From Roseburia sp. CAG:303 (GTDB lineage Bacteria; Bacillota; Clostridia; Lachnospirales; Lachnospiraceae), in assembly GCA_000437755.1 (NCBI GenBank), contig FR900122.1, forward strand, positions 5,448 to 69,447: DNA of 64,000 nt, read 5' to 3'. Positions 51,095 to 61,113 of this stretch are shown in pieces. The number at the start of each line of letters is the position of its first letter. Position 1 is the stretch's first letter. The translations under genes and the position numbers were made by a program. The notes beneath the pieces are model-generated. The model made no database searches. It saw only the letters and a program-made list of their open reading frames with translations, and was not told the DNA's origin.

Positions 51095-53236
51095 TTAATG
51101 TGTGTTTTCGCAAAATATTACTGGTTCACTTCCGGAACAGTCATATACGGCTGCCGATTTTTTCTTCATTACCACATGAAGTTCTCCATTTTCAAGATCC
51201 ACAGGCAGTCTTCCGACATTGTACCATTCTTCCGCAGTTTCGACAATTCTTGCAGTTTCCGCCTCATAAGAGATTCCTGCCGGATACACTTTTATGCTGA
51301 TTTCCCTGTCCTCGTTATTGTTATTTATGATAATAACCAGCTTATTTTCCTGGCAGGTTCTCGCATATGCAATGAGATTATATTCTGCATGAAGTGGAAT
51401 CAGAGAACCTTTTGCCAGTGCAGGATTCCTTTTGTGCATCTGGATCATGTCACGGTGGAATTCCAGTAAATCCATGTCCTCATGTCCCCACGGATAAGTT
51501 CTCCGGTTATCCGGATCCGTCCATCCGCATACACCTGCCTCATCGCCGTAATAAATAGTCGGTGCCCCCGGCCATGTCATCTGCATAACCACAGCTTCTT
51601 TCATAACCGCACGACTGATTCCTTTATTTGCTTCTTCCGGTCCGCACGAAGAAGTACGTCCCACCCTTCCGTTTGTTCTTGTAAGAAATCTTGAATGGTC
51701 ATGATTGGAAAGTTCATTCATTGCCACCATAAGCGACGGTGTATGGAATTTTGCCATATTATATCTCATCGTACCAAAGAAGCTGTTCGCATTTCCACGC
51801 ATACTTTCATTCTTTTCATCGCTGTGCTTCTCCATGCCGGTAAGAAACCAGGTTACCGGTTCCATAAACGCATCATAGTTCATGACCGTATCCCACTGGT
51901 CTCCTTGCAGCCAGGAGGACGGATCACCGTAATGCTCTGCCAGAATAATTGCTTCCGGATTTGCCTCTTTCACAACTTTTCGGAATTTTCTCCAGAATTC
52001 GTGATTGTACTCCGGGGTTTTTCCGAGGTCGGCTGCCACATCGAGCCGCCATCCGTCCACATTATACGGTGGGGAAACCCATTTCTTCGCAACATTCAGA
52101 ATATACTCCTCCAGTTCTTTCGAGCCCTCATAATTCAGTTTCGGAAGTGTATCATGTCCCCACCAGCCATCGTAGCTTCCGTTATCCGGCCACTTTCTGT
52201 CTTCATTTTCATAGAAATGAAAGAAGTTATGGTATGGACTGTCTTTTGAAATGTACGCACCATCTTTATATCCTTCCCGCCCCTGATAAATCTTTTCCTT
52301 GTCAAGCCATTTGTTAAAAGAACCACAGTGATTAAAAACACCATCTATAATTACCCGGATTCCCCGCCTGTGTGCTTCTTCCACAAGTTTGGCAAATAAT
52401 GCATTGCTGGCATCGAGATTTTCTTTTCTGGTCACTCTGGAAATATACCGGGAGGCTTTTATATTGCTCTTCTCTCCCTCCGGCAGTACCTCGCCCTCAT
52501 CTTCCGTAATCACACCATAATGTGGGTCTATATTATCGTAATCCTGTATATCGTATTTATGGTTGGATGGTGATACAAACAGCGGATTAAAGTAAATCGC
52601 CTGGATTCCCAGTTTTTCCAGATAATCCATCTTATCCAGCACACCCTGCAAATCACCACCATAAAACTCACGGACACCCATTGCTGCCGGATATTTATTC
52701 CATTCCTTTACCTGCACACTGTAATCATCAATATAAGAATATTCTCTGTCGAGAACATCATTCGTCTTATCTCCATTATAGAATCGATCGGTAAAAATCT
52801 GATAAATAACCGCTCCTTTTGCCCAGTCCGGTGTATGGAATCCCGGAACAATACAGAAATCATATTCTTTCTGTATTTCATTCGAGCAGCCCAATTTATT
52901 ATAAAAGCAATGTTCAAAACGGTTGATAATCTCAAAATAATAGTAAAACTTTTCTTCATCCGGCACACAGCTGATCTGATAGTAGTCAAACAGTTCTGTA
53001 CGTTTTTCAAGCTTCATCTCAGCTCTTTTTCCGTTACTGCACAGGTATACACTGTCTGCATTTGCTTTTGCAGTGCGAAAACGGATCTTTACTTCCTCTC
53101 CAATTCCCGGTTGCGGCGGAATTACATAATCTTCCGTTCCGTCACTGAATAAAGCTTCTTTTCTGAGCAGAGGTCTTACATTCTGAATATATAATAATTT
53201 TTTACTGATATCGCTTAGATTTTCTATTGATATCAT
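51095..53236 (-). CDS. GH13 alpha-glycosidase (neopullulanase/maltogenic amylase type)
   Basis: 713 aa cytoplasmic alpha-glucan hydrolase: an N-terminal beta-domain like CBM34 (about 1-125), then the GH13 barrel. Motifs: VIIDGVFNHCG (region I), GWRLDVAADLG with the nucleophile Asp (II), ILAEHYGDP with the acid Glu (III), and ELSNHDHSRF with the transition-state Asp (IV). No signal peptide, so it probably acts on imported maltodextrins, cyclodextrins or glycogen with GlgP. The ATG at 53236 has AAAGGA at 8 nt; an in-frame ATG at 53245 is possible, and the longer frame to 53329 runs into a terminator. Confidence 0.92.
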   Translation of the reverse strand: MISIENLSDISKKLLYIQNVRPLLRKEALFSDGTEDYVIPPQPGIGEEVKIRFRTAKANADSVYLCSNGKRAEMKLEKRTELFDYYQISCVPDEEKFYYYFEIINRFEHCFYNKLGCSNEIQKEYDFCIVPGFHTPDWAKGAVIYQIFTDRFYNGDKTNDVLDREYSYIDDYSVQVKEWNKYPAAMGVREFYGGDLQGVLDKMDYLEKLGIQAIYFNPLFVSPSNHKYDIQDYDNIDPHYGVITEDEGEVLPEGEKSNIKASRYISRVTRKENLDASNALFAKLVEEAHRRGIRVIIDGVFNHCGSFNKWLDKEKIYQGREGYKDGAYISKDSPYHNFFHFYENEDRKWPDNGSYDGWWGHDTLPKLNYEGSKELEEYILNVAKKWVSPPYNVDGWRLDVAADLGKTPEYNHEFWRKFRKVVKEANPEAIILAEHYGDPSSWLQGDQWDTVMNYDAFMEPVTWFLTGMEKHSDEKNESMRGNANSFFGTMRYNMAKFHTPSLMVAMNELSNHDHSRFLTRTNGRVGRTSSCGPEEANKGISRAVMKEAVVMQMTWPGAPTIYYGDEAGVCGWTDPDNRRTYPWGHEDMDLLEFHRDMIQMHKRNPALAKGSLIPLHAEYNLIAYARTCQENKLVIIINNNNEDREISIKVYPAGISYEAETARIVETAEEWYNVGRLPVDLENGELHVVMKKKSAAVYDCSGSEPVIFCENTH

Positions 53237-53264
53237 TTTTACCATCCTTTCTGTCCTGATAATG

Positions 53265-53294
53265 TAAAACGGACAGCCTCGGCTGTCCGTTTTA
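53265..53294 (-). terminator. Terminator of ftsH
   Basis: Perfect 14-bp stem TAAAACGGACAGCC/GGCTGTCCGTTTTA with a 2-nt loop; works in either direction. It separates ftsH from the GH13 gene. The remaining 200 nt up to 53502 are AT-rich and show no gene. Confidence 0.8.
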
Positions 53295-53502
53295 GGAGAA
53301 GTTATTTCGTTTTTTATGGGGTGTAGCAAAAACTATATAATGTATTGGGGGGTTTTACGATATGTAATATACCATCCTTCTACAAATAAGTGTGCACAAA
53401 CATCATTTTTTTTTTAATTATTTTTTGTGCATTTTGACTTTCACACCACAAATCACACAAATAGCAACTCAAATTCAGACTTTGTTTTAATCATTATAAC
53501 CA

Positions 53503-55344
53503 TTAATCCTCTGTTTTATCAAATAATGCCTCAAATTCTTCCTGGCTTATTTTCTCTTTCTCCATCAGAAGTTTTGCACATTTTTCTAAAACATCCCTAT
53601 TCTGCATAATGATATCTTTTGCATTGCGGTAACATTCATCCACAATACGTTTTACTTCACTGTCTATCTTGGATGCGGTTTCTTCCGCATATCCTCTGCC
53701 ATGTCCGATATCCCTGCCGATAAATACCTCTTCTTCATCATCGCCATATGCGATAAGTCCCAGTTCTTCCGACATACCAAACTTTGTAACCATCGCCTTG
53801 GCATAGGCAGTTGCCTGCTTGATATCCTGTGATGCTCCTGTCGTAATATCATCAAAGGTAAGTTCCTCCGCAATACGCCCGCCCAGGCTTACCATGATAC
53901 TCTGTATCATCTTTCCTCTGGTATTGAACATCTCATCCTTCTCCGGAAGCGGCATGGTATAACCTGCTGCTCCGTTGCCTGTCGGTATGATGGATACGGT
54001 ATGCACAGGTCCTACATCCGGAAGTACATGGAAGAGAATCGCATGACCGGATTCATGATATGCCGTAATCTCTTTCTCCTTATCCGAAATTACCCGGCTC
54101 TTCTTCTCTGTTCCTATACCGACTTTGATAAACGATTTCTCGATATCCGCCTGTGTAATATATTTTCTGTCGTGTTTTGCCGCCTGGATGGCTGCTTCAT
54201 TCAGAAGGTTTTCCAGATCAGCTCCGGCAAACCCTGCCGTGGTTTGTGCCACACGTTCCAGATTCACATCATCGCCCAGTGGTTTATTCTTTGCATGTAC
54301 TTCGAGAATCTCTTCTCTTCCCTTTACATCAGGTCTTCCGACGTACACCTTACGATCAAAACGTCCCGGTCTTAAAATCGCCGGATCCAGGATATCCACA
54401 CGGTTGGTTGCTGCCATAACGATGATTCCTTCATTTACACCGAATCCATCCATCTCTACAAGAAGCTGGTTCAGCGTCTGTTCTCTCTCATCATGTCCGC
54501 CGCCCATTCCGGTACCTCTGCGTCTTGCCACCGCATCAATTTCATCAATAAAGACGATACATGGTGCATTTTTCTTTGCTTCTTCAAATAAATCCCTTAC
54601 TCTGGATGCTCCGACACCAACGAACATTTCCACGAAATCAGAACCGGAGATGCTGAAAAACGGTACTCCTGCTTCCCCTGCAATCGCTTTCGCAAGAAGT
54701 GTTTTACCGGTTCCCGGAGGGCCTACCAGAATAACACCTTTCGGTATTCTTGCACCTACTTCAATATATTTTGCCGGGTATTTCAGGAAATCAACAATTT
54801 CTTCCAGCTCGTCTTTTTCCTCACACAGCCCTGCAACATTGTCAAACGTATATTTTCCGGCATCCGGACTCATCATCTTTGCACGGCTCTTTCCGAAATT
54901 CATCATTCTGGAATTTCCGCCGCCACCACCGCCGCCGGCATTCGGATTTAGCATAGTAATTACCACAAATGCCATAATTACCACTACGATAAGTGGCAGC
55001 ACCGTGGTAAGAAATACACTGTCTCTCTGTACGTCACTCATGGAGTACTTCACATCCGCTGCCTCGATCAGTTTAATTGCTTCATTTACATCGGATACAT
55101 ACAGTTTCTTCACTGTAGCATCACTCTTATATTTTGCCTGGACATAACCGGTCGGCACTTCTTTGTTCTGTACAATGGTACACTGTGAAATCTTGCCGTC
55201 CTGCAGGTCTTCTTTAAAATTCGCCAGATTATAATCCCCACCGGTAATATTTGCAACACGAAACAGCATATATACTGCCACCACTACAATGACCAGTGCG
55301 ATATAAAATCCCAATCCGTTTGTTTTTTTCTTATTTAAATCCAA
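53503..55344 (-). CDS. ftsH: ATP-dependent zinc metalloprotease FtsH
   Basis: 613 aa membrane protease. Two transmembrane helices (about 12-29 and 110-130) flank a short extracytoplasmic domain; then an AAA+ domain with [19 protein letters not shown], the SRH with [15 protein letters not shown], and a zinc protease domain with [10 protein letters not shown] Gly-rich linker ([11 protein letters not shown]) follows helix 2. It degrades membrane and regulatory proteins; in Bacillus it influences sporulation. Starts at TTG (55344) with GGAGG upstream; it sits 5 nt behind hpt, the usual Firmicute order tilS-hpt-ftsH. Confidence 0.97.
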   Translation of the reverse strand: MDLNKKKTNGLGFYIALVIVVVAVYMLFRVANITGGDYNLANFKEDLQDGKISQCTIVQNKEVPTGYVQAKYKSDATVKKLYVSDVNEAIKLIEAADVKYSMSDVQRDSVFLTTVLPLIVVVIMAFVVITMLNPNAGGGGGGGNSRMMNFGKSRAKMMSPDAGKYTFDNVAGLCEEKDELEEIVDFLKYPAKYIEVGARIPKGVILVGPPGTGKTLLAKAIAGEAGVPFFSISGSDFVEMFVGVGASRVRDLFEEAKKNAPCIVFIDEIDAVARRRGTGMGGGHDEREQTLNQLLVEMDGFGVNEGIIVMAATNRVDILDPAILRPGRFDRKVYVGRPDVKGREEILEVHAKNKPLGDDVNLERVAQTTAGFAGADLENLLNEAAIQAAKHDRKYITQADIEKSFIKVGIGTEKKSRVISDKEKEITAYHESGHAILFHVLPDVGPVHTVSIIPTGNGAAGYTMPLPEKDEMFNTRGKMIQSIMVSLGGRIAEELTFDDITTGASQDIKQATAYAKAMVTKFGMSEELGLIAYGDDEEEVFIGRDIGHGRGYAEETASKIDSEVKRIVDECYRNAKDIIMQNRDVLEKCAKLLMEKEKISQEEFEALFDKTED

Positions 55345-55349
55345 AATCT

Positions 55350-55877
55350 CTATACCTCCTCAAATTCGATGACACCAATATACGGAAGATTTCTATATTT
55401 CTGATTATAATCAAGACCATAACCCACTACGAATTTGTCCGGCACCGTGAAACATTCATAATCAACAGGCACCTCTGTTACTCTTCCTTCCGGTTTATCC
55501 AGTAATGTACATAATTTTACACTGGCTGCTCCTCTCTGTCGGAACATGTCCAGCAGCACACTTAATGTTCTTCCCGTATCTACAATATCCTCTACGACAA
55601 GGACATCTTTTCCCTCGACAGGTTCATCCAGATCCTTTATAATCTTTACCTTGCAGGTACTCTGTGTGCCCGCATAACTGGAAACTGCCATAAAGTCCAT
55701 ACTGACCGGAACAGTAATCCGCTTTGCCAGTTCCGTCATAAAGAATACACCGCCTTTCAGCACACAGATCATATGTAATTCTTTCCCTGCATATTCACGG
55801 CTGATCTTTTCACCCATCTCTTTTATTTTTTCATTTACTTCTTCTTCACTGATTAATACTTTGATGTTTTCCTTCAT
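55350..55877 (-). CDS. hpt: Hypoxanthine phosphoribosyltransferase
   Basis: 175 aa purine-salvage enzyme making IMP/GMP from hypoxanthine/guanine and PRPP. PRPP loop [21 protein letters not shown]-terminal [18 protein letters not shown], and C-terminal [20 protein letters not shown]. It lies 29 nt after tilS and 5 nt before ftsH, in the same operon. Confidence 0.96.
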   Translation of the reverse strand: MKENIKVLISEEEVNEKIKEMGEKISREYAGKELHMICVLKGGVFFMTELAKRITVPVSMDFMAVSSYAGTQSTCKVKIIKDLDEPVEGKDVLVVEDIVDTGRTLSVLLDMFRQRGAASVKLCTLLDKPEGRVTEVPVDYECFTVPDKFVVGYGLDYNQKYRNLPYIGVIEFEEV

Positions 55878-55906
55878 ATCTTTCCATTCCTTATCTGCAT
55901 TGTTTT

Positions 55907-57319
55907 TTATATTCCAGCAACTGCAGGAATATATTCTATCTGAAGCATACTTCCGGTCTTTTCCGTAATTCTGACACGCTCGCTTATCCTGTAACCGACC
56001 ACCCAGAATACTTCACTACCCTCTGCAACCAGCAGAATCCGGTCTCTTTCTTCCCGTGGTATCTTCAGGTCTATGAAATAATCTTTCAGCTTCTTTCTTC
56101 CGCCTTCCTGATTTACCACAATGTAATCACCCGGCCGTCTGGTCCGAATCTGAAAAGTACTTTTAAGTATATCATAATCCAGCCATTTCGTATACATCTT
56201 TTCTTGAATTTTCCTGTTTGCCGGCATATTTTTTATTTTTTTTATAAAAAATGCCCCTCTGTCGCACCTGATTTCCTTCCCATCCTCTCCTTCCATATTA
56301 CAGTCTATGCAGATTTGTCCGTCTTTTTCCTGCTTTTTTCTTTTTGCAATACCTATTTTCCCATATTCCCGGTATACTTCCAGTCCATAGGGCAGATCTG
56401 CCTTTCTTCCACTCTCCCCACGGATAATATCCAGCACGATGTCAATATGAACGGACGTGATATCCTTTAATTTTCCCGCCATCTGTGCAACTGCCCTGCG
56501 GCAGATCCTTTTCCGAATCACGATGTCCTGCTCATTTAATTTTTCCCTGTCCAGCCAGCACTCCCCTTCCTTATATTCTGCTATATCCTGCCATGCCTGG
56601 TCCGTCTGTTTTTCCAGATATGTCTCTATCTCCCCCAGAGCTTCTGCCGTCTGCCTGATATGCCAGGCTGCTTTTTCATTTATATTCTGACTAATGTACG
56701 GAAGCAGCTCATTTCGGATTTTATTTCTGCTATAATGATTTTCCCTATTTGTTTCGTCTGTTCTATAATCTATTCCATTCTCACATAAATATTCCAGAAT
56801 CTCCTCTCTGTCCAGACAAAGTATGGGACGTATGATATTTTCCCTGACCGGTGCAATCCCGGTAAGACCTTTTATCCCGCTCCCCCGGAACAGCTGAAAC
56901 AGGAATGTTTCACTGCTGTCCCCACTGTTATGCGCAACAGCGATTTTACCTCCCCCATTCTGCCCGAGTATTTTTTCAAATGCTTCATATCTTATTTTTC
57001 TTCCCGCCTCCTCATCCGACATATGCCATACTTTTGCCAGTTCCTCTACTTTATAGTGAAACCCGAAAAATTCTATCTTCTTCTCCCCACAGAACTTTTC
57101 CACATATTTCATATCTTCATCGGCGGATTGTCCACGAAGCCCATGATGGATATGTACCACTGTAAGATGATATCCATACCGCTCCCTTAACTGTAAAAGA
57201 AGATTAAGCATGCACATGCTGTCCGCCCCTCCGGATACTCCTGCCACCACATTTTCCACTCCGTCCAGCATATGATATGCTTCTATATAATGCTCCACTT
57301 TCTTCTGTATCTTTTCCAT
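55907..57319 (-). CDS. tilS: tRNA(Ile)-lysidine synthetase
   Basis: 470 aa enzyme that converts C34 of tRNA-Ile(CAU) to lysidine, essential for reading AUA. PP-loop VAGVSGGADSMCMLNLLLQL; HIHHGLRGQSADEDMKYVE; HNSGDSSETFLFQLFRGSG; a C-terminal tRNA-binding domain with RTRRPGDYIVV. AAGGAG precedes the ATG. It follows spoIIE by 19 nt. Confidence 0.96.
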   Translation of the reverse strand: MEKIQKKVEHYIEAYHMLDGVENVVAGVSGGADSMCMLNLLLQLRERYGYHLTVVHIHHGLRGQSADEDMKYVEKFCGEKKIEFFGFHYKVEELAKVWHMSDEEAGRKIRYEAFEKILGQNGGGKIAVAHNSGDSSETFLFQLFRGSGIKGLTGIAPVRENIIRPILCLDREEILEYLCENGIDYRTDETNRENHYSRNKIRNELLPYISQNINEKAAWHIRQTAEALGEIETYLEKQTDQAWQDIAEYKEGECWLDREKLNEQDIVIRKRICRRAVAQMAGKLKDITSVHIDIVLDIIRGESGRKADLPYGLEVYREYGKIGIAKRKKQEKDGQICIDCNMEGEDGKEIRCDRGAFFIKKIKNMPANRKIQEKMYTKWLDYDILKSTFQIRTRRPGDYIVVNQEGGRKKLKDYFIDLKIPREERDRILLVAEGSEVFWVVGYRISERVRITEKTGSMLQIEYIPAVAGI

Positions 57320-57338
57320 GATTTCTCCTTATATCATA

Positions 57339-59018
57339 TCAGGCGCATTTGTCCCAGATTCCCGTAACAAGGACTGTCATATCATCATCCTTGCACCGGT
57401 CCGTATGTGCTAATGCCTGATTCAGTATTTCCTTTGCCATTTCCTCCGGCTTTCCTTCCCGGATATCCATGATAATCTGTCCGATTGTCTTTTCCTTATC
57501 TTCATCCACCAGTGATTCCATAATACCGTCCGACATCATAATCACAAAATCCCCGTCATATAATTTTTTGGATGTGGTCTCTATATCCGCACATCCGGTA
57601 CTACCGATCGGCAGTGATGTTGATTTGATCGCCTCCACCCATTTTCCCCGTTTGACAAAGGTTGAGGCTGCTCCCAGTTTCATAAAATCGCAGACCCCGG
57701 AATACATATCGATAATCCCCATATCGAGTGCTGCCGGGCTTGTTACATCGGAATCAATGGTAAACACACTGTTAATCAGCCGCACCGCCGCTTCCTCACT
57801 GAATCCTCCCTTCATCATCTCTTCCAGCAGTTCCATCACCATTTCACTCTCTCTATATGCCTTTTTTCCATGCCCCATGCCATCCGATACACTGACTAAT
57901 GTCTGTCCGGAATCCAGTTCCATACAGGTAAAATTATCCCCGGACACTTCCAGTCCTTCGCTTGCACGTTTGGCAGCCCCATGTATCACAAAGAAATTTG
58001 GTTCTTCCATAAAGGTATATGTATGATATTCCCTTGCCACGGACGCATACGCGTTTTTCCGGAAGGTAACGGTTTTTCCCAGCACCCGGCTGATGATTTC
58101 CGCCGTTTCCTTCAGTGTTACGGTCTGCTTTCCCGCTTTCAGGATAATATTGACTTCATCTATTCCTCTCCTGTTATTGAGAATCACTACGTTTTTGACC
58201 TGTATGCCCCGCTGTTTCAGCTTCCGCCTGAGACACTTCTCTTTCTCCGGTGACAGCGACACGAATACATAGGAATCCTCCGTAACATCTTTTAAAATGC
58301 CCGACATTTCCTTTAGCTGCAATGCCACCGCACTCCTGCTTTCCTCCAGCTTTCTCTGCCAGATCTCATTGATTACCCCCAGTTCCCCGGAGAGCTGTCT
58401 TCCTCCTCCGTGCAGCCGGTCCAGCCGGTCAAATCCGTCAATACTTTTGGACATTTTCTCGAAGGACTCCGCCATCATGCGGATCTTTTCTTCGTAATTA
58501 CCCGCTATTTTTTCTGTCTTATGCCTTTCCTGCTCCCGCTGCCGGATTCTCCTGTCACTCCGGATCCGCTCTTCCCCAAAAGATATTTCTATCATTTTTT
58601 CAAACAGTGCTGTAAGTGAAAACACCAGTATCACGCATAGAAGAATTACCATAGAACCGGGCGAATGTACTTTATCCATAAACGCATCCGCACCTTCCAT
58701 GAGTGCAAAGGATACCGCCATCGCACACGCCGGCAGATATGCCCCGGTCCGTTTCTTCTCTTTGTCCATACATTTAACAGTAACAATAAATACGGTGGAT
58801 AAGAACATTACGATGGCATACTTAAAAGTTCCAATAAATCCATAGGTGCAGTAAATTGCAATCAGAAACAGTGGAATGGACGGAACCGCCATAAGACTGC
58901 TGCCCTGGATTGCTCCATATGCCGCCATGCCCGCTGGATTCATTCCATACAGACTGATTGCCGACAGTGCTGCACCGATTGTTCCCGCGATTAATGATTT
59001 TACCAGTTTTGTTTGCAT
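57339..59018 (-). CDS. spoIIE: SpoIIE-type PP2C serine phosphatase
   Basis: 559 aa membrane phosphatase that dephosphorylates SpoIIAA in the forespore to free sigma-F. About four N-terminal transmembrane helices (up to residue 140; Bacillus has ten), a helical regulatory region, and a C-terminal PP2C/SpoIIE domain with VSVSDGMGHGKKAYRESEM, DFVIMMSDGIME and DDDMTVLVTGI carrying the metal-binding Asp residues. It is shorter than the roughly 825 aa of Bacillus, mainly in the membrane part, as in other Clostridia. GGAGGT precedes the ATG. Promoter with 21-bp spacing and 0A-like boxes upstream. Confidence 0.93.
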   Translation of the reverse strand: MQTKLVKSLIAGTIGAALSAISLYGMNPAGMAAYGAIQGSSLMAVPSIPLFLIAIYCTYGFIGTFKYAIVMFLSTVFIVTVKCMDKEKKRTGAYLPACAMAVSFALMEGADAFMDKVHSPGSMVILLCVILVFSLTALFEKMIEISFGEERIRSDRRIRQREQERHKTEKIAGNYEEKIRMMAESFEKMSKSIDGFDRLDRLHGGGRQLSGELGVINEIWQRKLEESRSAVALQLKEMSGILKDVTEDSYVFVSLSPEKEKCLRRKLKQRGIQVKNVVILNNRRGIDEVNIILKAGKQTVTLKETAEIISRVLGKTVTFRKNAYASVAREYHTYTFMEEPNFFVIHGAAKRASEGLEVSGDNFTCMELDSGQTLVSVSDGMGHGKKAYRESEMVMELLEEMMKGGFSEEAAVRLINSVFTIDSDVTSPAALDMGIIDMYSGVCDFMKLGAASTFVKRGKWVEAIKSTSLPIGSTGCADIETTSKKLYDGDFVIMMSDGIMESLVDEDKEKTIGQIIMDIREGKPEEMAKEILNQALAHTDRCKDDDMTVLVTGIWDKCA

Positions 59019-59092
59019 AAATAAATACCTCCAGAAAAATTATTCCAAAACTTTCCCGGCACATTTCTATGCCTTTCGGTTTTGTGATGTGA

Positions 59093-59160
59093 AGTATAAT
59101 CATTTGTTTTCGCGGATTTTGTCAAAAAAATAAGTGATTTCAAAAAACTTTCTGACAAAA
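59093..59160 (-). promoter_or_regulatory. spoIIE promoter with Spo0A-like boxes
   Basis: Minus-strand TTGACA (59120-59125) and TATACT (59093-59098) are 21 nt apart. Bacillus spoIIE and spoIIG promoters have the same abnormal 21-22-bp spacing and need Spo0A-P. TTTTGTCAGAA (59150-59160, minus strand) and TTTTGTCAAA (plus strand, overlapping the -35) resemble 0A boxes. Confidence 0.65.
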
Positions 59161-59175
59161 TTCCCTGAAATCACT
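59133..59175 (-). terminator. Terminator of the yabP-yabQ-divIC unit
   Basis: AGTGATTTC/GAAATCACT 9-bp stem, with a 25-nt loop that holds one 0A-like box, followed on the minus strand by seven T's that run into the spoIIE -35 region. Confidence 0.65.
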
Positions 59176-59210
59176 CTTTTATTAAGTTTAAAATCGAATC
59201 GACAGATCCC

Positions 59211-59513
59211 TTACTCATTCTGAGGTTTATAAATTACCTCATCCGGATATACGAAACCGATCTGTTTTGCAACTTCTTCCACATATTTCTTCGTCTGTAC
59301 ATAAACCTTACGTTCTTCCAGCTGTTCTGCCTCTTTCTTCTCATCATCCAGCTGTGCCTCAAGCTTTGTTTCCTGTCTGTGCAGTGTGCCAAGTTCTGCC
59401 CTTGAATCTTTTATCTGCATATACATAATGCCGGCAAAAAAAAGCACAATAAGGCTAATGGCGAACGTTACCAGTTTTCCTTTTTTTCTCTTTCTTGTCA
59501 TTATGCTTTCCAT
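59211..59513 (-). CDS. divIC: Septum formation initiator DivIC/FtsB-like
   Basis: 100 aa bitopic division protein: a basic cytoplasmic start (TRKRKKGK), one transmembrane helix (about 15-33), an extracytoplasmic coiled coil (RQETKLEAQLDDEKKEAEQL) and the end GFVYPDEVIYKP. It acts in the FtsL-DivIC-DivIB complex. It overlaps the end of yabQ by 59 nt. Either the ATG at 59513 or the one at 59501 could be used. Confidence 0.9.
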   Translation of the reverse strand: MESIMTRKRKKGKLVTFAISLIVLFFAGIMYMQIKDSRAELGTLHRQETKLEAQLDDEKKEAEQLEERKVYVQTKKYVEEVAKQIGFVYPDEVIYKPQNE

Positions 59514-59943
59514 GTTCTGTCTTAACTCCTCTTGCTCTTATATTTCCTGTTCCTCTGCGGAATGGTTTGATAATGATTTGATTAATCATCATTTTAATCC
59601 ATTTCAGTGGTTTTTTCAATAGTAATGTTAAAAAAAAGTTCAATATCTTCGACAAATATTTAACAATTAATGAACTTATACTCTTATGGTAAAGCCATGC
59701 ACCTATGAGAAGTGCAAGAAATATATATCCGCGGATTACCCCGTCATTACACTGGAATATCATGGAAAACACGACGATTCCTGCCGCTACCCAGAAAAAG
59801 AAATCCTCAAGTCCCACAAGAAGGTCTGATTTCTTCATGATCCTCCGGCTGATTCTGAGCATATCATAACATACGGCTATGATCATTCCGTACCATGCCG
59901 CCTCAAGAAACACACTGATCTCTTCTGATATAAAACTTCCCAT
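59455..59943 (-). CDS. yabQ: Spore cortex biosynthesis protein YabQ
   Basis: 162 aa membrane protein with about four helices (FLEAAWYGMIIAVCYDMLRI, FFFWVAAGIVVFSMIFQ, GYIFLALLIGAWLYHKSI) and a basic C-terminus. In Bacillus YabQ is a mother-cell sigma-E protein needed for cortex formation. It follows yabP by 2 nt and overlaps divIC. Confidence 0.9.
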   Translation of the reverse strand: MGSFISEEISVFLEAAWYGMIIAVCYDMLRISRRIMKKSDLLVGLEDFFFWVAAGIVVFSMIFQCNDGVIRGYIFLALLIGAWLYHKSISSLIVKYLSKILNFFLTLLLKKPLKWIKMMINQIIIKPFRRGTGNIRARGVKTEHGKHNDKKEKKRKTGNVRH

Positions 59944-59945
59944 TC

Positions 59946-60230
59946 TTATTTGAACAGCCTTCCGAGCAGCGGTTCTTTGCTCTTCTTATATTTCGCCAGA
60001 TCAGAATATGTAAAGGACTGAATCATACCTTCAATATCGGTTTCTTTCTTATCCAGTGTCAATCTTTTTATATGAAGCTCTTTCCCATTGATTGTAAGCA
60101 TTCCCATCTCTGTTTCAAGCAATATCACTTCAGTATCAAATGATATCACATCTTTTACACCGGTTAAGAAGCATTCTTTCCGGTTTATCATCTGCATTTT
60201 ATGCGTTCCGATAAATTTGTTTTCTTCCAT
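59946..60230 (-). CDS. yabP: Sporulation protein YabP
   Basis: 94 aa spore-coat-associated protein of the YabP/YqfC family. Typical HKMQMINRKECFLTGVKDVI, FDTEVILLETEMGML and LHIKRLTLDKKETDIEG. It lies upstream of yabQ in the standard order. AAGGAT precedes the ATG. Confidence 0.93.
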   Translation of the reverse strand: MEENKFIGTHKMQMINRKECFLTGVKDVISFDTEVILLETEMGMLTINGKELHIKRLTLDKKETDIEGMIQSFTYSDLAKYKKSKEPLLGRLFK

Positions 60231-60290
60231 ATTGATACGAATCCTTATCTGCTATGGTTAATATATCTTATTTCATCCTCTTAAAGTTTA

Positions 60291-60530
60291 TTACAAATCT
60301 TTATACATTTCCTTTGCTTCTTCTTTTTTTACCGTTTCCTGTACGGAAGTAACCTCAACTTTTACTTCTCTTGTACCAAATCTTATCTCTATCACATCAC
60401 CGGCCTTCACATCTGCTCCTGCTTTCGCCGGTTTTCCATTGATGGATACTCTCCCTGCATCACATGCCTCATTTGCCACAGTTCTGCGCTTGATTAATCT
60501 TGATACTTTCAGATATTTGTCCAGTCTCAT
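60291..60530 (-). CDS. rqcP: S4-domain RNA-binding protein (RqcP/YabO-like)
   Basis: 79 aa S4 domain: MRLDKYLKVSRLIKRRTVAN and GKPAKAGADVKAGDVIEIRF. In Bacillus the gene at this position (yabO) encodes RqcP, which works with RqcH in alanine tailing on stalled 50S subunits. GGAGG precedes the ATG. It begins the yab group, directly behind the HU terminator. Confidence 0.88.
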   Translation of the reverse strand: MRLDKYLKVSRLIKRRTVANEACDAGRVSINGKPAKAGADVKAGDVIEIRFGTREVKVEVTSVQETVKKEEAKEMYKDL

Positions 60531-60575
60531 TTGCTGTCCCTCCTGGTTATAATGATTGGAATTAATAATATACGC

Positions 60576-60616
60576 AAAAAGGAAACCATCTGAACGAATC
60601 CGGAGGTTTCCTTTTT
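60576..60616 (-). terminator. Terminator of the HU gene
   Basis: Perfect 12-bp stem AAAAAGGAAACC/GGTTTCCTTTTT with a 17-nt loop; the stem itself ends in T's, so it could act in both directions. Confidence 0.8.
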
Positions 60617-60669
60617 ATGAACATTCCTATTCAGGAATAACTTGCTTTATGTCAGAATAACATAAAAAA

Positions 60670-60942
60670 TTAGTTCATAGCATCCTTTAATGCTTTACCT
60701 GGTTTGAACTTAGGTGCTACAGAAGCAGCGATCTTCATTGTTTCACCTGTCTGTGGGTTTCTTCCTTCTCTTGCAGCTCTCTTGGATGTTTCAAATGTAC
60801 CAAATCCAACTAACTGAACTTTCTCACCCTTCTTTAATTCTTCTGTTACAACGTCGATAAAAGCCTTTAATGCCTTTTCTGAATCCTTCTTTGATAATTC
60901 TGTTTTTTCAGCAATAGCTGCTACTAATTCAGCCTTGTTCAT
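60670..60942 (-). CDS. hup: HU-family DNA-binding protein
   Basis: 90 aa histone-like dimer that bends DNA. Textbook sequence: MNKAELVAAIAEKTELSKKD, VGFGTFETSKRAAREGRNPQ and the DNA-binding arm ending PKFKPGKALKDAMN. AGGAGG precedes the ATG. Monocistronic with a strong promoter, as expected for an abundant protein. Confidence 0.97.
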   Translation of the reverse strand: MNKAELVAAIAEKTELSKKDSEKALKAFIDVVTEELKKGEKVQLVGFGTFETSKRAAREGRNPQTGETMKIAASVAPKFKPGKALKDAMN

Positions 60943-61050
60943 GAATAAAATCCTCCTCTAATGTAATATTTACATTTTTTATATTTATGTCCGACTCAGT
61001 CAGACTGTTCCCGGGTTCTCTGCTTTCATCTGCACATACCCATAAACATA

Positions 61051-61079
61051 TTTATATATGGTTTTGGCTGATTTGTCAA
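61051..61079 (-). promoter_or_regulatory. Promoter of the HU gene
   Basis: TTGACA, 17-nt spacer and TATAAA on the minus strand, about 100 nt upstream of the start codon. Confidence 0.75.
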
Positions 61080-61113
61080 GGAATTTCGCATAGTTTCTTA
61101 AAAAAGTTATGTT

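Noticed and set aside
54125..55147. 340-codon plus-strand frame
   Set aside because: Lies antisense to ftsH, Ser/Thr/Pro-rich with no domain; a shadow of the real gene.
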